A stretch of DNA of 64,000 nucleotides from Clostridia bacterium (GCA_017420755.1 JAFQOG010000008.1:19180-83179); one strand, 5' to 3'. Shown: positions 28,531 through 37,605, counted from the first letter of the stretch. A program made the numbers and translations. The notes: generated by a model not told the origin, from the letters alone.

Positions 28531-29361
28531 ATGACAAAAAAGGGCTTAATTCAAAAGGCAGCCGCATCACCACATATTGTGTGGGCTGTGCTGTTCATTA
28601 TTGCACCGCTTCTTTTTGTCGTGTATTATGCTTTTACAGATAGCGAGGGTAAATTCACCTTTTCAAACATTGGAGAGTTAGCACAGGCTAGCTATCTCGA
28701 GGTCTTTTTAAGGTCTATTTGCTTTGCGTTTCTAGCAACCGTTATTTGCCTTGTAATCGCATATCCTATCGCTTATTTTATGACCAAGACAAGCCCAAGG
28801 ACTCAAAAAATCCTTATAATGCTTGTTATGCTTCCACAATGGCTAAACTTCCTCATTCGTACATATTCATGGATGGCGTTGCTTGAGGATACAGGCATTA
28901 TCAACTCGCTTCTCGATAAAATAGGCATAGACCCAATACACATGATAAATACATCAGGTGCAGTTATTTTAGGAATGGTATATAACTATTTGCCATATAT
29001 GATAATTCCACTACATTCTGTTATGAGCAAGATTGATACAAGATTGCTCGAGGCAGCATCTGACCTTGGTTGTAGTCCGTTTAAGGTTATAACTAGCGTA
29101 GTGCTTCCCCTTAGTGTTTCGGGAATTATTTCAGGCGTTACAATGGTTTTTGTACCATCAATTAGTACCTTCTATATTTCACAAAAGCTCGGTGGAGGAA
29201 ACTTCGACCTTATCGGTGATACGATTGAGCGTCAATTCCAAACTGCATATAACTATAACCTCGGTGCTGCGATGTCGCTTGTGCTTATGATAATTATCAT
29301 GATTAGCATGGCGATAATGAATAAGTATTCGGGCGAGGACGACGGAGGTGTAGTAGTATGA
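28531..29361 (+). CDS. potB: Spermidine/putrescine ABC transporter permease
   Basis: This 276-residue inner-membrane permease has about six transmembrane segments and the EAA cytoplasmic loop (LEAASDLGCSPFKVITSVVLPLS) that contacts the ATPase. The family block MLPQWLNFLIRTYSWMALL is present. It overlaps the next gene by 4 nt (ATGA), so the three genes are translated as a coupled operon. Confidence 0.93.
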   Translation: MTKKGLIQKAAASPHIVWAVLFIIAPLLFVVYYAFTDSEGKFTFSNIGELAQASYLEVFLRSICFAFLATVICLVIAYPIAYFMTKTSPRTQKILIMLVMLPQWLNFLIRTYSWMALLEDTGIINSLLDKIGIDPIHMINTSGAVILGMVYNYLPYMIIPLHSVMSKIDTRLLEAASDLGCSPFKVITSVVLPLSVSGIISGVTMVFVPSISTFYISQKLGGGNFDLIGDTIERQFQTAYNYNLGAAMSLVLMIIIMISMAIMNKYSGEDDGGVVV

Positions 29362-31580
29362 AAAAGAAAATTGCACAAAACATCTACACCATACTTGTGT
29401 TCGTGTTCCTTTATATGCCGATCGCTGTGCTTATTTTGTATTCATTTAACGCATCAAATAGTACAAGCACCTTTGATGGCTTTTCGCTTAAATGGTACAG
29501 AGAGCTATTCAGTGATTCAGCATCACTAAACGCTCTTAAAAACACACTTATACTTGCAATTCTGTCAGCTGTAATCTCTACAATAATAGGAACTATGGCT
29601 GCATACGGAATTAATAAAATGCAAAATAAGTATGTAAAAAGTGCTACAATGTCAGTTACCAAAATCCCAATGATGAACCCCGAAATCGTAACCGGTATCT
29701 CAATGATGCTTTTGTTCGTTTTTGTCGGAGTTTTAATCGGCGGAAAGGCAAGCCTAGGCTTTGGAACTGTTCTCATAGCTCATATTACATTCAATTTGCC
29801 GTATGTTATTTTGTCCGTTATGCCTAAATTTAAGCAAATGGATAAAAGTTTACCCGAGGCGGCTCTAGATCTCGGCTGTACGCCATTTCAGTCATTTTTC
29901 AAGGTGGAATTGCCACAAATTATGCCTGGAATTATCTCGGGCTTGATTATGGCGTTTACCCTGTCACTTGACGACTTTGTAATCAGCTATTTTACAATCG
30001 GTAGTGGCTTTGAAACACTTCCAATTAGAATTTATTCAATGACCAAAAAGCGCGTAACCCCCGATATGTATGCGCTTTCAACCTTGATATTCGTATCAAT
30101 CCTTATTTTGCTTGTTGTATCAAACCTTATCTCTGATAAGAACAGAGATAAAATGAGCAAAAAGGCAAAAAAGATTACTAAAATCGTAGTTGGATCGGTG
30201 TTTGGAGCAATTGCTCTTATAACACTCATCGTGCTAATCGCGTCAGCAGGCACCAAGACAGTTACTTTGAATGTCTATAACTGGGGAGAATATATCTCCG
30301 ACGGTAGCGAGGATACATACGACACCAATGCCGAATTTGAAAAATACTACGAGGAGTGGTATTACGAAAAATATGGCGAGCATATAAATGTTCAGGTAAA
30401 TTACACCACCTTCGCAAGCAACGAGGACTTGTATGCAAAGCTAAAGAGTGGAGCAACAGGATATGATGTTATAATCCCGTCTGACTATATGATTGAGAGA
30501 TTAAAGGCCGATGGACTATTACAGCCTCTAAACTTAAATAACATTCCCAATTACGAAAATATATCAGACCAATTCAAAAATCCGTTCTACGATAGCGATC
30601 CTGACGAAAAATATACCGTTATGTACACCTACGGAATTATCGGTATCGTATATAATAAAGACAAAATCGACCCCTCTGACCTTGAAAAAATCGAAAACGG
30701 AGAGGCTGGCTGGGAGCTTTTGTGGGATGAAAAATACGCAGGTCAAATTCTTCAATTCAATAACGCAAGAGATGCATTTGGAACAGCTATGTATGCGCTT
30801 GGAATTGATGTAAATAACGCAACCCCTGAAGAATGGAAAATGGCATTTGAAAAGCTAAAGGCGCAAAAGCCATTAGTCCAAAGCTATGTTATGGATGAAA
30901 TCTATAACAAAATGGAAAGCGGAGAGGCAACTCTTGCCGCCTACTACGCAGGAGATTGCCTGTCAATGATCGCTAATAACGAATCCCTTGGATTTTTCTA
31001 TCCAAAGAACGAGAATGGCGAGTATGTAACAAATATATTTGCAGACGCTATGTGTATTCCAGCAGGCGCTTCAAATAAGGAGCTAGCCGAGGCATATATT
31101 AACTTTATGCTTGACGAGGAGCATGGCGCAGCAAGAGCTAACGCAGAATATATTTATTACGCATCTCCTAATAAAACAGTCTTTGAGGACCTCGAATATA
31201 TAGACTATCTTGGCGAGGATTATGAGCTCATTTATGACCCCGATTTTAATGAGCCATATGGAAACGGAGAGCAAACCTATATCGAGTATATGTTTGCAAC
31301 ATACGCATATAGAGATATGACCGAGGAAAACAGAGCAAGACTCAATGGCTTGTGGGAGGAGCTAAAGGTAGATTCAACCTCGTTTGGTAGTGGAATTTAT
31401 ATTGTGTGCGCTGTGATTGTAGTGCTTATCGTTGCCTTTGGAGTGTATAAATACATTCAAAAAAGGCAGAGAAGAAGGCTTTATTGGAACAACCCCGCAC
31501 CTGCAAAATTCGAGAATACAATGAGTATTCCAAAAGTTGTAGCTCCAAACGATAATAACACACCCAATAGCACAAATTAA
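29358..31580 (+). CDS. potCD: PotC permease fused to PotD substrate-binding protein
   Basis: This 740-residue fusion has a PotC-type permease (about residues 1-260; EAA loop LPEAALDLGCTPFQSFFKVELPQI). A further transmembrane helix follows (about 275-297). A PotD-type polyamine-binding domain starts at TVTLNVYNWGEYISDG and runs to about 665. A final transmembrane helix (GIYIVCAVIVVLIVAFGVYKY) precedes a basic tail. The binding protein is therefore tethered at both ends instead of being a lipoprotein. Binding-domain features include YDVIIPSDYMIERL and FMLDEEHGAARANAEYIYYASPN. The overlap with potB and the absence of a separate potD support a genuine fusion. Confidence 0.92.
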   Translation: MKKKIAQNIYTILVFVFLYMPIAVLILYSFNASNSTSTFDGFSLKWYRELFSDSASLNALKNTLILAILSAVISTIIGTMAAYGINKMQNKYVKSATMSVTKIPMMNPEIVTGISMMLLFVFVGVLIGGKASLGFGTVLIAHITFNLPYVILSVMPKFKQMDKSLPEAALDLGCTPFQSFFKVELPQIMPGIISGLIMAFTLSLDDFVISYFTIGSGFETLPIRIYSMTKKRVTPDMYALSTLIFVSILILLVVSNLISDKNRDKMSKKAKKITKIVVGSVFGAIALITLIVLIASAGTKTVTLNVYNWGEYISDGSEDTYDTNAEFEKYYEEWYYEKYGEHINVQVNYTTFASNEDLYAKLKSGATGYDVIIPSDYMIERLKADGLLQPLNLNNIPNYENISDQFKNPFYDSDPDEKYTVMYTYGIIGIVYNKDKIDPSDLEKIENGEAGWELLWDEKYAGQILQFNNARDAFGTAMYALGIDVNNATPEEWKMAFEKLKAQKPLVQSYVMDEIYNKMESGEATLAAYYAGDCLSMIANNESLGFFYPKNENGEYVTNIFADAMCIPAGASNKELAEAYINFMLDEEHGAARANAEYIYYASPNKTVFEDLEYIDYLGEDYELIYDPDFNEPYGNGEQTYIEYMFATYAYRDMTEENRARLNGLWEELKVDSTSFGSGIYIVCAVIVVLIVAFGVYKYIQKRQRRRLYWNNPAPAKFENTMSIPKVVAPNDNNTPNSTN

Positions 31581-31583
31581 TAC

Positions 31584-31616
31584 AAAAATCACCGAGAATG
31601 TTTCTCGGTGATTTTT
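31584..31616. terminator. Bidirectional terminator after the pot operon
   Basis: AAAAATCACCGAGAA and TTCTCGGTGATTTTT form a 15-bp stem with a TGT loop between convergent genes. Confidence 0.92.
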
Positions 31617-31618
31617 AA

Positions 31619-32395
31619 TTAATTGCTTGAATTCTTTCTGCGAAGCTTTTCGGCTTGATCAATGTAATCGGGGTGAAAGCCATCAACCTCTCCGCGCTGA
31701 ATAGCGCCTAAAATTCTGTGATAAAGCCCGGGATGCTCGCGTTCAAATGGCTCTAAAAACGCCTTCATTTTGGCTCTTTCCGTGTTTCCGTCAGCAGGAC
31801 AGGGTGCTTTGTAAATTGGCAAGCTCTCCCTTGTGGCAAAGGATAAAATTTCCTTTTCGCTTGTGTAAATCAAAGGCCTAATCATTGTCAAATCCTTTAT
31901 AGAAAGGTAAGTAACAGGCCTAAAGCAACCAATTCTGCCCTCGAAAAATAGATTTAACATAAAGGTTTCAACAACATCGTCAAAATGATGCCCGAGAGCT
32001 ATCTTGTTACAGCCAAGCTCCTTTGATGCATCATGCAAAGCCCCTCGCCTCATTCTCGCACAAAGCGAGCAAGGGCTCTTTTCCCTTCGTACATTAAAAA
32101 TAATTTCATAAATTTGAGTTGGAATAATATGATATTCAACCTCAAGCTCCTCGCAAAGCCTCGAAATCTCGGAAAAATCGCTACCCTCAAAGCCCATATC
32201 TATTGTGATAGCAACAAGAGTGAATTTCTGCTTTAAAAAGACCCTCATTCGTGCTAGCGCACAAAGAAGAGTGAGCGAGTCCTTTCCGCCGGAAACACCG
32301 ACAGCAATTCTGTCGCCATCCTCAATCATGTTGTATTCCTCAATCGCCTTGCGTGTGTGGCTGAGTATTCTTTGAATGCTTTTGAATTCCTTCAT
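31619..32395 (-). CDS. TtcA-like ATP-dependent tRNA thiolase
   Basis: This 258-residue member of the TtcA/TilS family has the PP-loop SGGKDS, a CxxC pair in CSLCARMRRG, and GHHFDDVVETFMLNLFFEG. TtcA makes 2-thiocytidine at tRNA position 32 using an Fe-S cluster. The C-terminal APCPADGN replaces the CxxC-type motif seen in E. coli TtcA, so the exact substrate is uncertain. AGAGGT precedes the ATG at 32395. A longer open frame extends to 32554 but runs antisense into the divergent amidase gene and is rejected. Confidence 0.82.
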   Translation of the reverse strand: MKEFKSIQRILSHTRKAIEEYNMIEDGDRIAVGVSGGKDSLTLLCALARMRVFLKQKFTLVAITIDMGFEGSDFSEISRLCEELEVEYHIIPTQIYEIIFNVRREKSPCSLCARMRRGALHDASKELGCNKIALGHHFDDVVETFMLNLFFEGRIGCFRPVTYLSIKDLTMIRPLIYTSEKEILSFATRESLPIYKAPCPADGNTERAKMKAFLEPFEREHPGLYHRILGAIQRGEVDGFHPDYIDQAEKLRRKNSSN

Positions 32396-32446
32396 AGTAA
32401 CCTCTTTGAAAAAAACGAATAAAATATTTAAAAAAGGGGGGATAAT

Positions 32447-33010
32447 ATGGCAATAAAAATTTATATAGACCAAGGACATAATCCTCGTAGCCCAAATACA
32501 GGCGCTGAGGGTAACGGATACGCAGAGCAGGACATAACCTATGCAGTAGGGCAAAGCCTCGCCACGCTTTTGCGAAATAATGGTAATTTCGAGGTAAGAC
32601 TCTCTCGCCCGACACCAGACACACAGCTCGGTACATCTAACGCATCAAGCCTAAGAGTAAGAGTAGATGAAGCAAACTCGTGGGGCGCAGACTATTTTAT
32701 AAGCATTCATACAAACGCATCAACTTCAAGCTCTGCAAGTGGTAGCGAGGCGCTTGTTTATAGAGTGCCATCGGTAGCCGAGGAGCTAGGCGAGGATATA
32801 TTAGACGCCTTAAACGAGGCAACAGGACTCCAAAACAGAGGCATTAAGGTGCGCCCCGGGCTTTATGTACTAAGAAGAACAAATATGCCCGCAGTCCTTG
32901 TCGAAATAGGCTTTATCTCAAATCCGTCAGATGCCAATCTTATGGCAAATAACCCTCAGCTCTTTGCTCGAGGAATATATAACGGTATTCTCGATTACCT
33001 CGATCTTTAA
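32447..33010 (+). CDS. N-acetylmuramoyl-L-alanine amidase (Amidase_3)
   Basis: This 187-residue catalytic domain cleaves the bond between muramic acid and the peptide stem. Expected zinc ligands are His11 (DQGHN), Glu27 and His88 (SIHTNAS), and the catalytic Glu is Glu153 (VEIGFISN). No signal peptide or cell-wall-binding repeats are present, as in mother-cell lytic amidases of the CwlC type, so a role in sporulation lysis is possible but inferred. A GGGGGG ribosome site lies upstream of the ATG. Confidence 0.9.
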   Translation: MAIKIYIDQGHNPRSPNTGAEGNGYAEQDITYAVGQSLATLLRNNGNFEVRLSRPTPDTQLGTSNASSLRVRVDEANSWGADYFISIHTNASTSSSASGSEALVYRVPSVAEELGEDILDALNEATGLQNRGIKVRPGLYVLRRTNMPAVLVEIGFISNPSDANLMANNPQLFARGIYNGILDYLDL

Positions 33011-33042
33011 TATTCTAACATAACAAATTAAATAAATCAATA

Positions 33043-33077
33043 AAAATCCCTCTTTTTACATAAACGAGGGGTTTTTT
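33043..33077 (+). terminator. Intrinsic terminator after the amidase gene
   Basis: AAAAATCCCTC pairs with GAGGGGTTTTTT (one G-U) around a 13-nt loop. Confidence 0.7.
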
Positions 33078-33078
33078 G

Positions 33079-33107
33079 TTGACTTTTTGTAGTGTATATG
33101 ATAATAT
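33079..33107 (+). promoter_or_regulatory. SigA-type promoter of the MORN/DUF6273-like gene
   Basis: TTGACT (33079-33084) and TAATAT (33102-33107) have a 17-nt spacer. The leader of about 100 nt contains TTGTCAC (33133-33139) and GTGACAA (33169-33175), which can pair around a 29-nt loop. Confidence 0.6.
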
Positions 33108-33214
33108 TGTTATATATTGCAGAAAAACGCAATTGTCACAAAATTTAGGACTCATAGTGTGTGCGTAAGTGACAAAATCATAATAGATTGTTATAAACAA
33201 AGGAGAATATAGCG

Positions 33215-34360
33215 GTGGAAAATACGATAAAATATCCAAACGGAAATTCTTACGAGGGCGCAGTTAATGATAGAAAACTTCCTCACGGAATGGGTACTAT
33301 GAAATATTCCGACGGAAGCGTGTATGTCGGCAGATGGAATTTCGGTGCATGGTATGGAGAAGGCACCTTTATTGATGGACGCAGAGTATATGTAGGAACT
33401 TGGGTTGGCACTAAAAAAAGCGAGTATGTAACTCTTGTTGAAAATGGCGAAGCTATGCGTGGCAAAATGGACGAAATCGGATTTCTCGGCCCTGACGGAG
33501 AACGCTTGCCTGAGCCTGCCCAAGAGCAAAATGATGATATACCAAACGAGGATAAGCCTGCTTCCAATGTACATAAAATCACCGGTGGCGACGCACCTCT
33601 CTATAAAAGAGTAGGCGAAAAAACAATTCTTTTCGGCACCTATCCTCAGATAATAAAGGCAGATAATGTAACAATTACAGATACCACAAACGAAAATGGC
33701 TATTTCTTAGGAAGCGACGGAGAATGGTATGCAAAGGTTGTAGCAAGTCCATATGACTCCTCATATAAATTCTCAAATGACGCATCTGTGACAAGTGGAT
33801 CTACCTATTACTTCAAGGTAGAGCCAATCAAATGGAGAATACTCTCAACGGATGGCGATACAGCTCTTATTTTGTGCGATAGCATAATAGCAAATCATAG
33901 ATATGACAATGATTCAAACAACTATATGGATAGCGAAATAAGACAATGGTTAAACGAGCAATTCTATAAGACCGCCTTTACAGATATGCAAAGGGAAATT
34001 ATATTGACAACCACGGTTGACAATAGCGTAGCAAGCACAGGTTACTCAAGTAACCAATACGCCTGTGAGGACACAGAGGATAAGGTGTTCCTGTTAAGCT
34101 ATAAGGAAGTAACAAACAGTATATATGGCTTTAATAATACAGCAAGAAGAATGTTAACAAGTGACTATTCAAGAGCAACAGGTTCGTATATGAATGCATC
34201 CTCGGATTATTATGGTAACGGCTCTTGGTGGCTCCGTTCTCCTTTCGATTACAATCGTAACTATGCGCGCTATGTCTACCGTGACGGTGATGCCTACACC
34301 AACTATGTCAACTATACTTACTCTGGCGTTGTCCCTGCTTTGCAAATTCAATTGAATTAG
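33215..34360 (+). CDS. MORN-repeat protein with DUF6273-like C-terminal domain
   Basis: This 381-residue protein has three MORN-type repeats at its N-terminus (YPNGNSYEGAV, YSDGSVYVGRW, IDGRRVYVGTW, residues about 8-60), a charged linker, then a DUF6273-like domain from about 130. That domain is marked by ILFGTYPQ, PIKWRIL, ILCDSIIANHRYD, IRQWLNEQFYKTAF, VFLLSYKEV and, near the end, SWWLRSP and GVVPALQI. The last 40 codons are peculiar: 35 of 36 codons from the Leu of SWWLRSP to the Ala of VVPAL end in C or T, and Arg is CGT/CGC instead of the AGA seen earlier. The function is unknown; MORN repeats usually mediate membrane or protein contacts. The start is GTG after AAAGGAG. No signal peptide is seen. 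Confidence 0.8.
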   Translation: MENTIKYPNGNSYEGAVNDRKLPHGMGTMKYSDGSVYVGRWNFGAWYGEGTFIDGRRVYVGTWVGTKKSEYVTLVENGEAMRGKMDEIGFLGPDGERLPEPAQEQNDDIPNEDKPASNVHKITGGDAPLYKRVGEKTILFGTYPQIIKADNVTITDTTNENGYFLGSDGEWYAKVVASPYDSSYKFSNDASVTSGSTYYFKVEPIKWRILSTDGDTALILCDSIIANHRYDNDSNNYMDSEIRQWLNEQFYKTAFTDMQREIILTTTVDNSVASTGYSSNQYACEDTEDKVFLLSYKEVTNSIYGFNNTARRMLTSDYSRATGSYMNASSDYYGNGSWWLRSPFDYNRNYARYVYRDGDAYTNYVNYTYSGVVPALQIQLN

Positions 34361-34400
34361 ATAATTATTAAATTCTAAAATTCAATAATTCCAAAATTCA

Positions 34401-34450
34401 AAAACCGCTTATCAATCCTTTTGAACAAAGGAAATAAGCGGTTTTATTTT
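34401..34450. terminator. Bidirectional terminator between the MORN gene and spoVT
   Basis: AAAACCGCTTAT and ATAAGCGGTTTT enclose a second hairpin CCTTT/AAAGG; T-runs lie outside both arms. Confidence 0.85.
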
Positions 34451-34456
34451 TATTAA

Positions 34457-34996
34457 TTAACCCTCGAATTGTCTGCCTAAAAATGCGCCTGCAGTTTGAA
34501 TTAGCTTTGCCTCGGTTGGATTTTCTCCTTGGTCATTTCCTGTATATACCGACGCAATACAACCGACAATATCACCATCTGAAATTATCGGCATAGCATA
34601 TTTTATAAGAGAAGCTCCACCCTCAACAATGCTTATCTCGGGTGCGCCCTGCTTGTGTGAATACATAGCTCTGCCTTCGATTATATTCTCAAAATCCTCG
34701 CTTAGCTTTCTATCAAGATATTCACGCCTTGAAATTCCTGCGCTTGCAATAACACTATCTCTGTCAGTTACAATAACTGCCATTTGACATGTTTTGTAAA
34801 GAGTTTCAACATATTGTGATGCAAACGAGGCAAGCTCGCCAATAGGGGAGTATTTTTTAAAAATAACCTCACCATCCTTGCCCGTATAGATTTCGAGGGG
34901 CGCTCCCTCGTGTATTCGCATGGTTCTTCTAATTTCCTTTGGTATAACGACTCGTCCTAGGTCGTCAATTCTTCGTACAATTCCAGTAGCCTTCAT
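34457..34996 (-). CDS. spoVT: Stage V sporulation protein T, AbrB-family regulator
   Basis: This 179-residue forespore transcription factor has an N-terminal AbrB-like swapped-hairpin domain (GIVRRIDDLGRVVIPKEIRR, residues 5-24) and a C-terminal GAF-like domain. Length and order match Bacillus SpoVT (178 residues). AAGGAG precedes the ATG. Upstream on the minus strand GCATA (35056-35060) and CAATAAC (35030-35036) loosely resemble a SigG promoter, which would fit forespore expression, but this is weak. Its presence indicates an endospore former. Confidence 0.93.
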   Translation of the reverse strand: MKATGIVRRIDDLGRVVIPKEIRRTMRIHEGAPLEIYTGKDGEVIFKKYSPIGELASFASQYVETLYKTCQMAVIVTDRDSVIASAGISRREYLDRKLSEDFENIIEGRAMYSHKQGAPEISIVEGGASLIKYAMPIISDGDIVGCIASVYTGNDQGENPTEAKLIQTAGAFLGRQFEG

Positions 34997-35108
34997 TGGA
35001 AAAATCTCCTTTTTGATTTTTGTTGCCTTGTTATTGTTTGTAGCTTTTGGAGAATTATGCGAGAATTTGAAAAAATCACAAGTTTTCCTATAAATTTTAT
35101 CATTCGTC

Positions 35109-35137
35109 TTGAAAAAATGCTTTATATATGCTACAAT
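35109..35137 (+). promoter_or_regulatory. SigA-type promoter of the CvpA-like gene
   Basis: TTGAAA (35109-35114) and TACAAT (35132-35137) have a 17-nt spacer. Confidence 0.75.
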
Positions 35138-35196
35138 AACTATGTATATAGTCTTACCGGCTAAATAGCCACTATCAAAAGAAAGGGAGAAAGCAT

Positions 35197-37488
35197 ATGG
35201 AAATGGTCGGAACAGTAATATATATTGCTATTGCTGTCGTTCTCTTATATGGTGCTTTGCGAGGCGCGCACAAGGGGCTTTATAAATCTCTAATAGACCT
35301 AGGCGTTACAATAGTGGTCGCCTTTCTGTCTGTGTGGATCGCTAAAACCGTGTCGAAAACATTAGTTGACGAGGCGTCGCTTATGGAATTTCTTGATTGG
35401 GCATCTGCTCAAGCGCCCAATTTGGCAGAAACCTTGGCGTCATTTAAGGAAATAATTGTTGATTTTTCTAGTGATACAAATCTCGTGGGAATGATTTTAT
35501 CTCTTCCTGCCATCATTTTATCACCATTCATTTTCATGATTTTATATCTTGTTATAGGTGTAATCCTGAAAATTCCTAAAATGATAATCGCTCGTTCCAT
35601 CTTTGGTAAAAACACAGGAGAAACCTACCATGGCGGAAGTCGAATTGTCGGCGCTGTCGTTGGTGGCGTGGTTAGAGTTCTGTCACTTGCCATATTCCTA
35701 ATTCCGTTAATCGGTTATATCAACCTAACAAACGACACTCTAATAGACATAAGCCAGCCAAATGGCTCTGAAATCGTTGAAGAGGTAGAGCCTCTCGAGG
35801 CAGAGGGCGAAGCAGACAACGAAACCGCCAAAACACTTGACGAAATCAGCACAACCTGTGGTGAGCTTCAAAGCGCATATATTGCCCCTATCGCAGATAA
35901 TTTTGCGCTAAAGGCAATTCACGCTTGCGGTGGAAATTGGGTTTTCAAAACTCTTTCCAGTGCCAAGGTTGAAAAACATAAAATCTCGTTAACTACCGAA
36001 ATTGATGTTTTGGTTTCCGTTTATAACGAGGCAAAACCGCTGATTACCACACCAATTGAGCAATTTGACGATCCACAGGCAACAGCCATTAAAAATATCA
36101 CAAATACTTTAGATAACGCAATCATTTTGCCATCAATTACATCGGGAATTATATCTCATGTTTCAAGCGCATGGCTTGAGGGCGAGGAGGTATTTGGCTA
36201 TGCCAAAATAAATGTTGGCGAGTATTACGAGCCAACGCTTGACGAAATTCTAGCCCTATTTGCCGAAACCACCGAGGCTACAATAAAGCAGGATATTCAC
36301 ACAGTTGGAAATCTTGTGACAATTTGTATCGAGGAGGACTTCTTTAAAGAGGTTCTTGGTGGTGGAGAGGCGTTGAATGTTGCTAAAAACGAAGAGTTTT
36401 TAGGCAAGGTGTTTGCAGAAATCTATAAAAACGACACAACAAGACCTCTTGTTGAAAACATGATAAACGCCTTGAAAAATTACATTTATAGAGTTTATAA
36501 TGAAGTAAATGAAACAAATATTCCTCTCCCCGAACAGCTTGTAATGGATAACATTACCGAGCAAAATATGTACGATGAGGGTGCGTTAATCGCCAAAATC
36601 GTAGTCGATTTTATGAAATTCTATGAAACCTTCGATATGAACGAAGAGGACAATACAAAGCTTTTAATTCAAACAGATGTTCGTTCTCTTGGTAGAGCTC
36701 TTGATAATCTTAAAAAGAGCATAATAATAGGCGATTCATATAATTTCCTACTAAAAGCCATCTTGAAGTCAGAGGGCGCATCAAAGCTCCAATTCCTAAC
36801 GCCCGAGTTTATCGAGCTTCTTACAACAACCGATACAAGCATGGAGGTCGTTCTTGTTTCAAGACAACAAATCGCAGTTATTCTATCTGCCGCAAAGGGT
36901 CAAGATAGAGAAGAGGCGATAAAGCATCTTCTTGAAAATGTTGATCCCGAAACTGCCGCAATTATCGTCGAAACTCTAACTCCTGAAATTCTATGGAATT
37001 TTGGAATGGATATGGAAAAATCCGAGGCTATGTCCGGCGTTATTAGCTCAATCGTTCAAGAAATGGCATCAAATGATAAGGAGCTGACCCACGAGGAGCT
37101 TGAAAACGAGATTGAAGCTGTTGATAAGCTTGTAAGCACAATCCAAGGCGCAACCGACGGAACAAGCACAAGCGAGAATATATTCTCCACAACCGAGGGA
37201 GAGGATTCTGCTACCGGAATGACCAGCTCAGAGCTTGTTGAAACTATTGTTAATTCTACAATTGTTTCCTCTGCAATCAACTCGGCAACCGCTGATGAAA
37301 ATGGCGATCTCGTAGAAGACCCATATAAGATTTCTAACAAGCTATCCGAAACCGACAAGACCTCAGCAAAGGACGCAATCGAAAGCTATTATACTGAAAA
37401 CGCAGTAGATGGCGATAATGCCGAGCTTGAAAAGACACTCGGCTCACTTGCTACAATTCTTGGTGTAGAAATAACACTTACAAAATAA
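35197..37488 (+). CDS. CvpA-like membrane protein with very large C-terminal domain
   Basis: This 763-residue protein has an N-terminal CvpA-type membrane domain. Helices lie at about 5-22, 30-50, 97-127 and 150-172, with the family-like GALRGAHKGLYKSLIDLG between the first two. It continues with about 590 residues of acidic, mostly helical sequence and a Thr/Ser/Glu-rich stretch at about 650-690. CvpA proteins are normally 160-220 residues. No known domain is recognised in the extension, and its side of the membrane cannot be fixed from sequence alone. AAGGGAG precedes the ATG. It is monocistronic with its own promoter and terminator, divergent from spoVT. Confidence 0.7.
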   Translation: MEMVGTVIYIAIAVVLLYGALRGAHKGLYKSLIDLGVTIVVAFLSVWIAKTVSKTLVDEASLMEFLDWASAQAPNLAETLASFKEIIVDFSSDTNLVGMILSLPAIILSPFIFMILYLVIGVILKIPKMIIARSIFGKNTGETYHGGSRIVGAVVGGVVRVLSLAIFLIPLIGYINLTNDTLIDISQPNGSEIVEEVEPLEAEGEADNETAKTLDEISTTCGELQSAYIAPIADNFALKAIHACGGNWVFKTLSSAKVEKHKISLTTEIDVLVSVYNEAKPLITTPIEQFDDPQATAIKNITNTLDNAIILPSITSGIISHVSSAWLEGEEVFGYAKINVGEYYEPTLDEILALFAETTEATIKQDIHTVGNLVTICIEEDFFKEVLGGGEALNVAKNEEFLGKVFAEIYKNDTTRPLVENMINALKNYIYRVYNEVNETNIPLPEQLVMDNITEQNMYDEGALIAKIVVDFMKFYETFDMNEEDNTKLLIQTDVRSLGRALDNLKKSIIIGDSYNFLLKAILKSEGASKLQFLTPEFIELLTTTDTSMEVVLVSRQQIAVILSAAKGQDREEAIKHLLENVDPETAAIIVETLTPEILWNFGMDMEKSEAMSGVISSIVQEMASNDKELTHEELENEIEAVDKLVSTIQGATDGTSTSENIFSTTEGEDSATGMTSSELVETIVNSTIVSSAINSATADENGDLVEDPYKISNKLSETDKTSAKDAIESYYTENAVDGDNAELEKTLGSLATILGVEITLTK

Positions 37489-37493
37489 AAAAC

Positions 37494-37526
37494 AAAAGCA
37501 ATCGTCCCAAAAGACGATTGCTTTTT
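37494..37526 (+). terminator. Intrinsic terminator after the CvpA-like gene
   Basis: A 13-bp stem AAAAGCAATCGTC/GACGATTGCTTTT has a CCAAAA loop. Confidence 0.92.
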
Positions 37527-37567
37527 GCTAAAAAGAGTTGATTTGTCAATAAAATCGAAAAATTAAC

Positions 37568-37596
37568 TTGACTAATTTTTTATTATATGTTAAAAT
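37568..37596 (+). promoter_or_regulatory. SigA-type promoter of the membrane Xre regulator
   Basis: TTGACT (37568-37573) and TAAAAT (37591-37596) have a 17-nt spacer. Confidence 0.75.
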
Positions 37597-37605
37597 ATAG
37601 TATAT

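Noticed and set aside
32396-32554. 53-codon N-terminal extension of the TtcA-like protein
   Set aside because: It runs antisense into the amidase gene; AGAGGT lies before the ATG at 32395, and the extension is not family-like.
34221-34360. A complete diversity-generating retroelement
   Set aside because: No reverse transcriptase gene and no template repeat were found in the window, so only a variable-region-like tract is reported.
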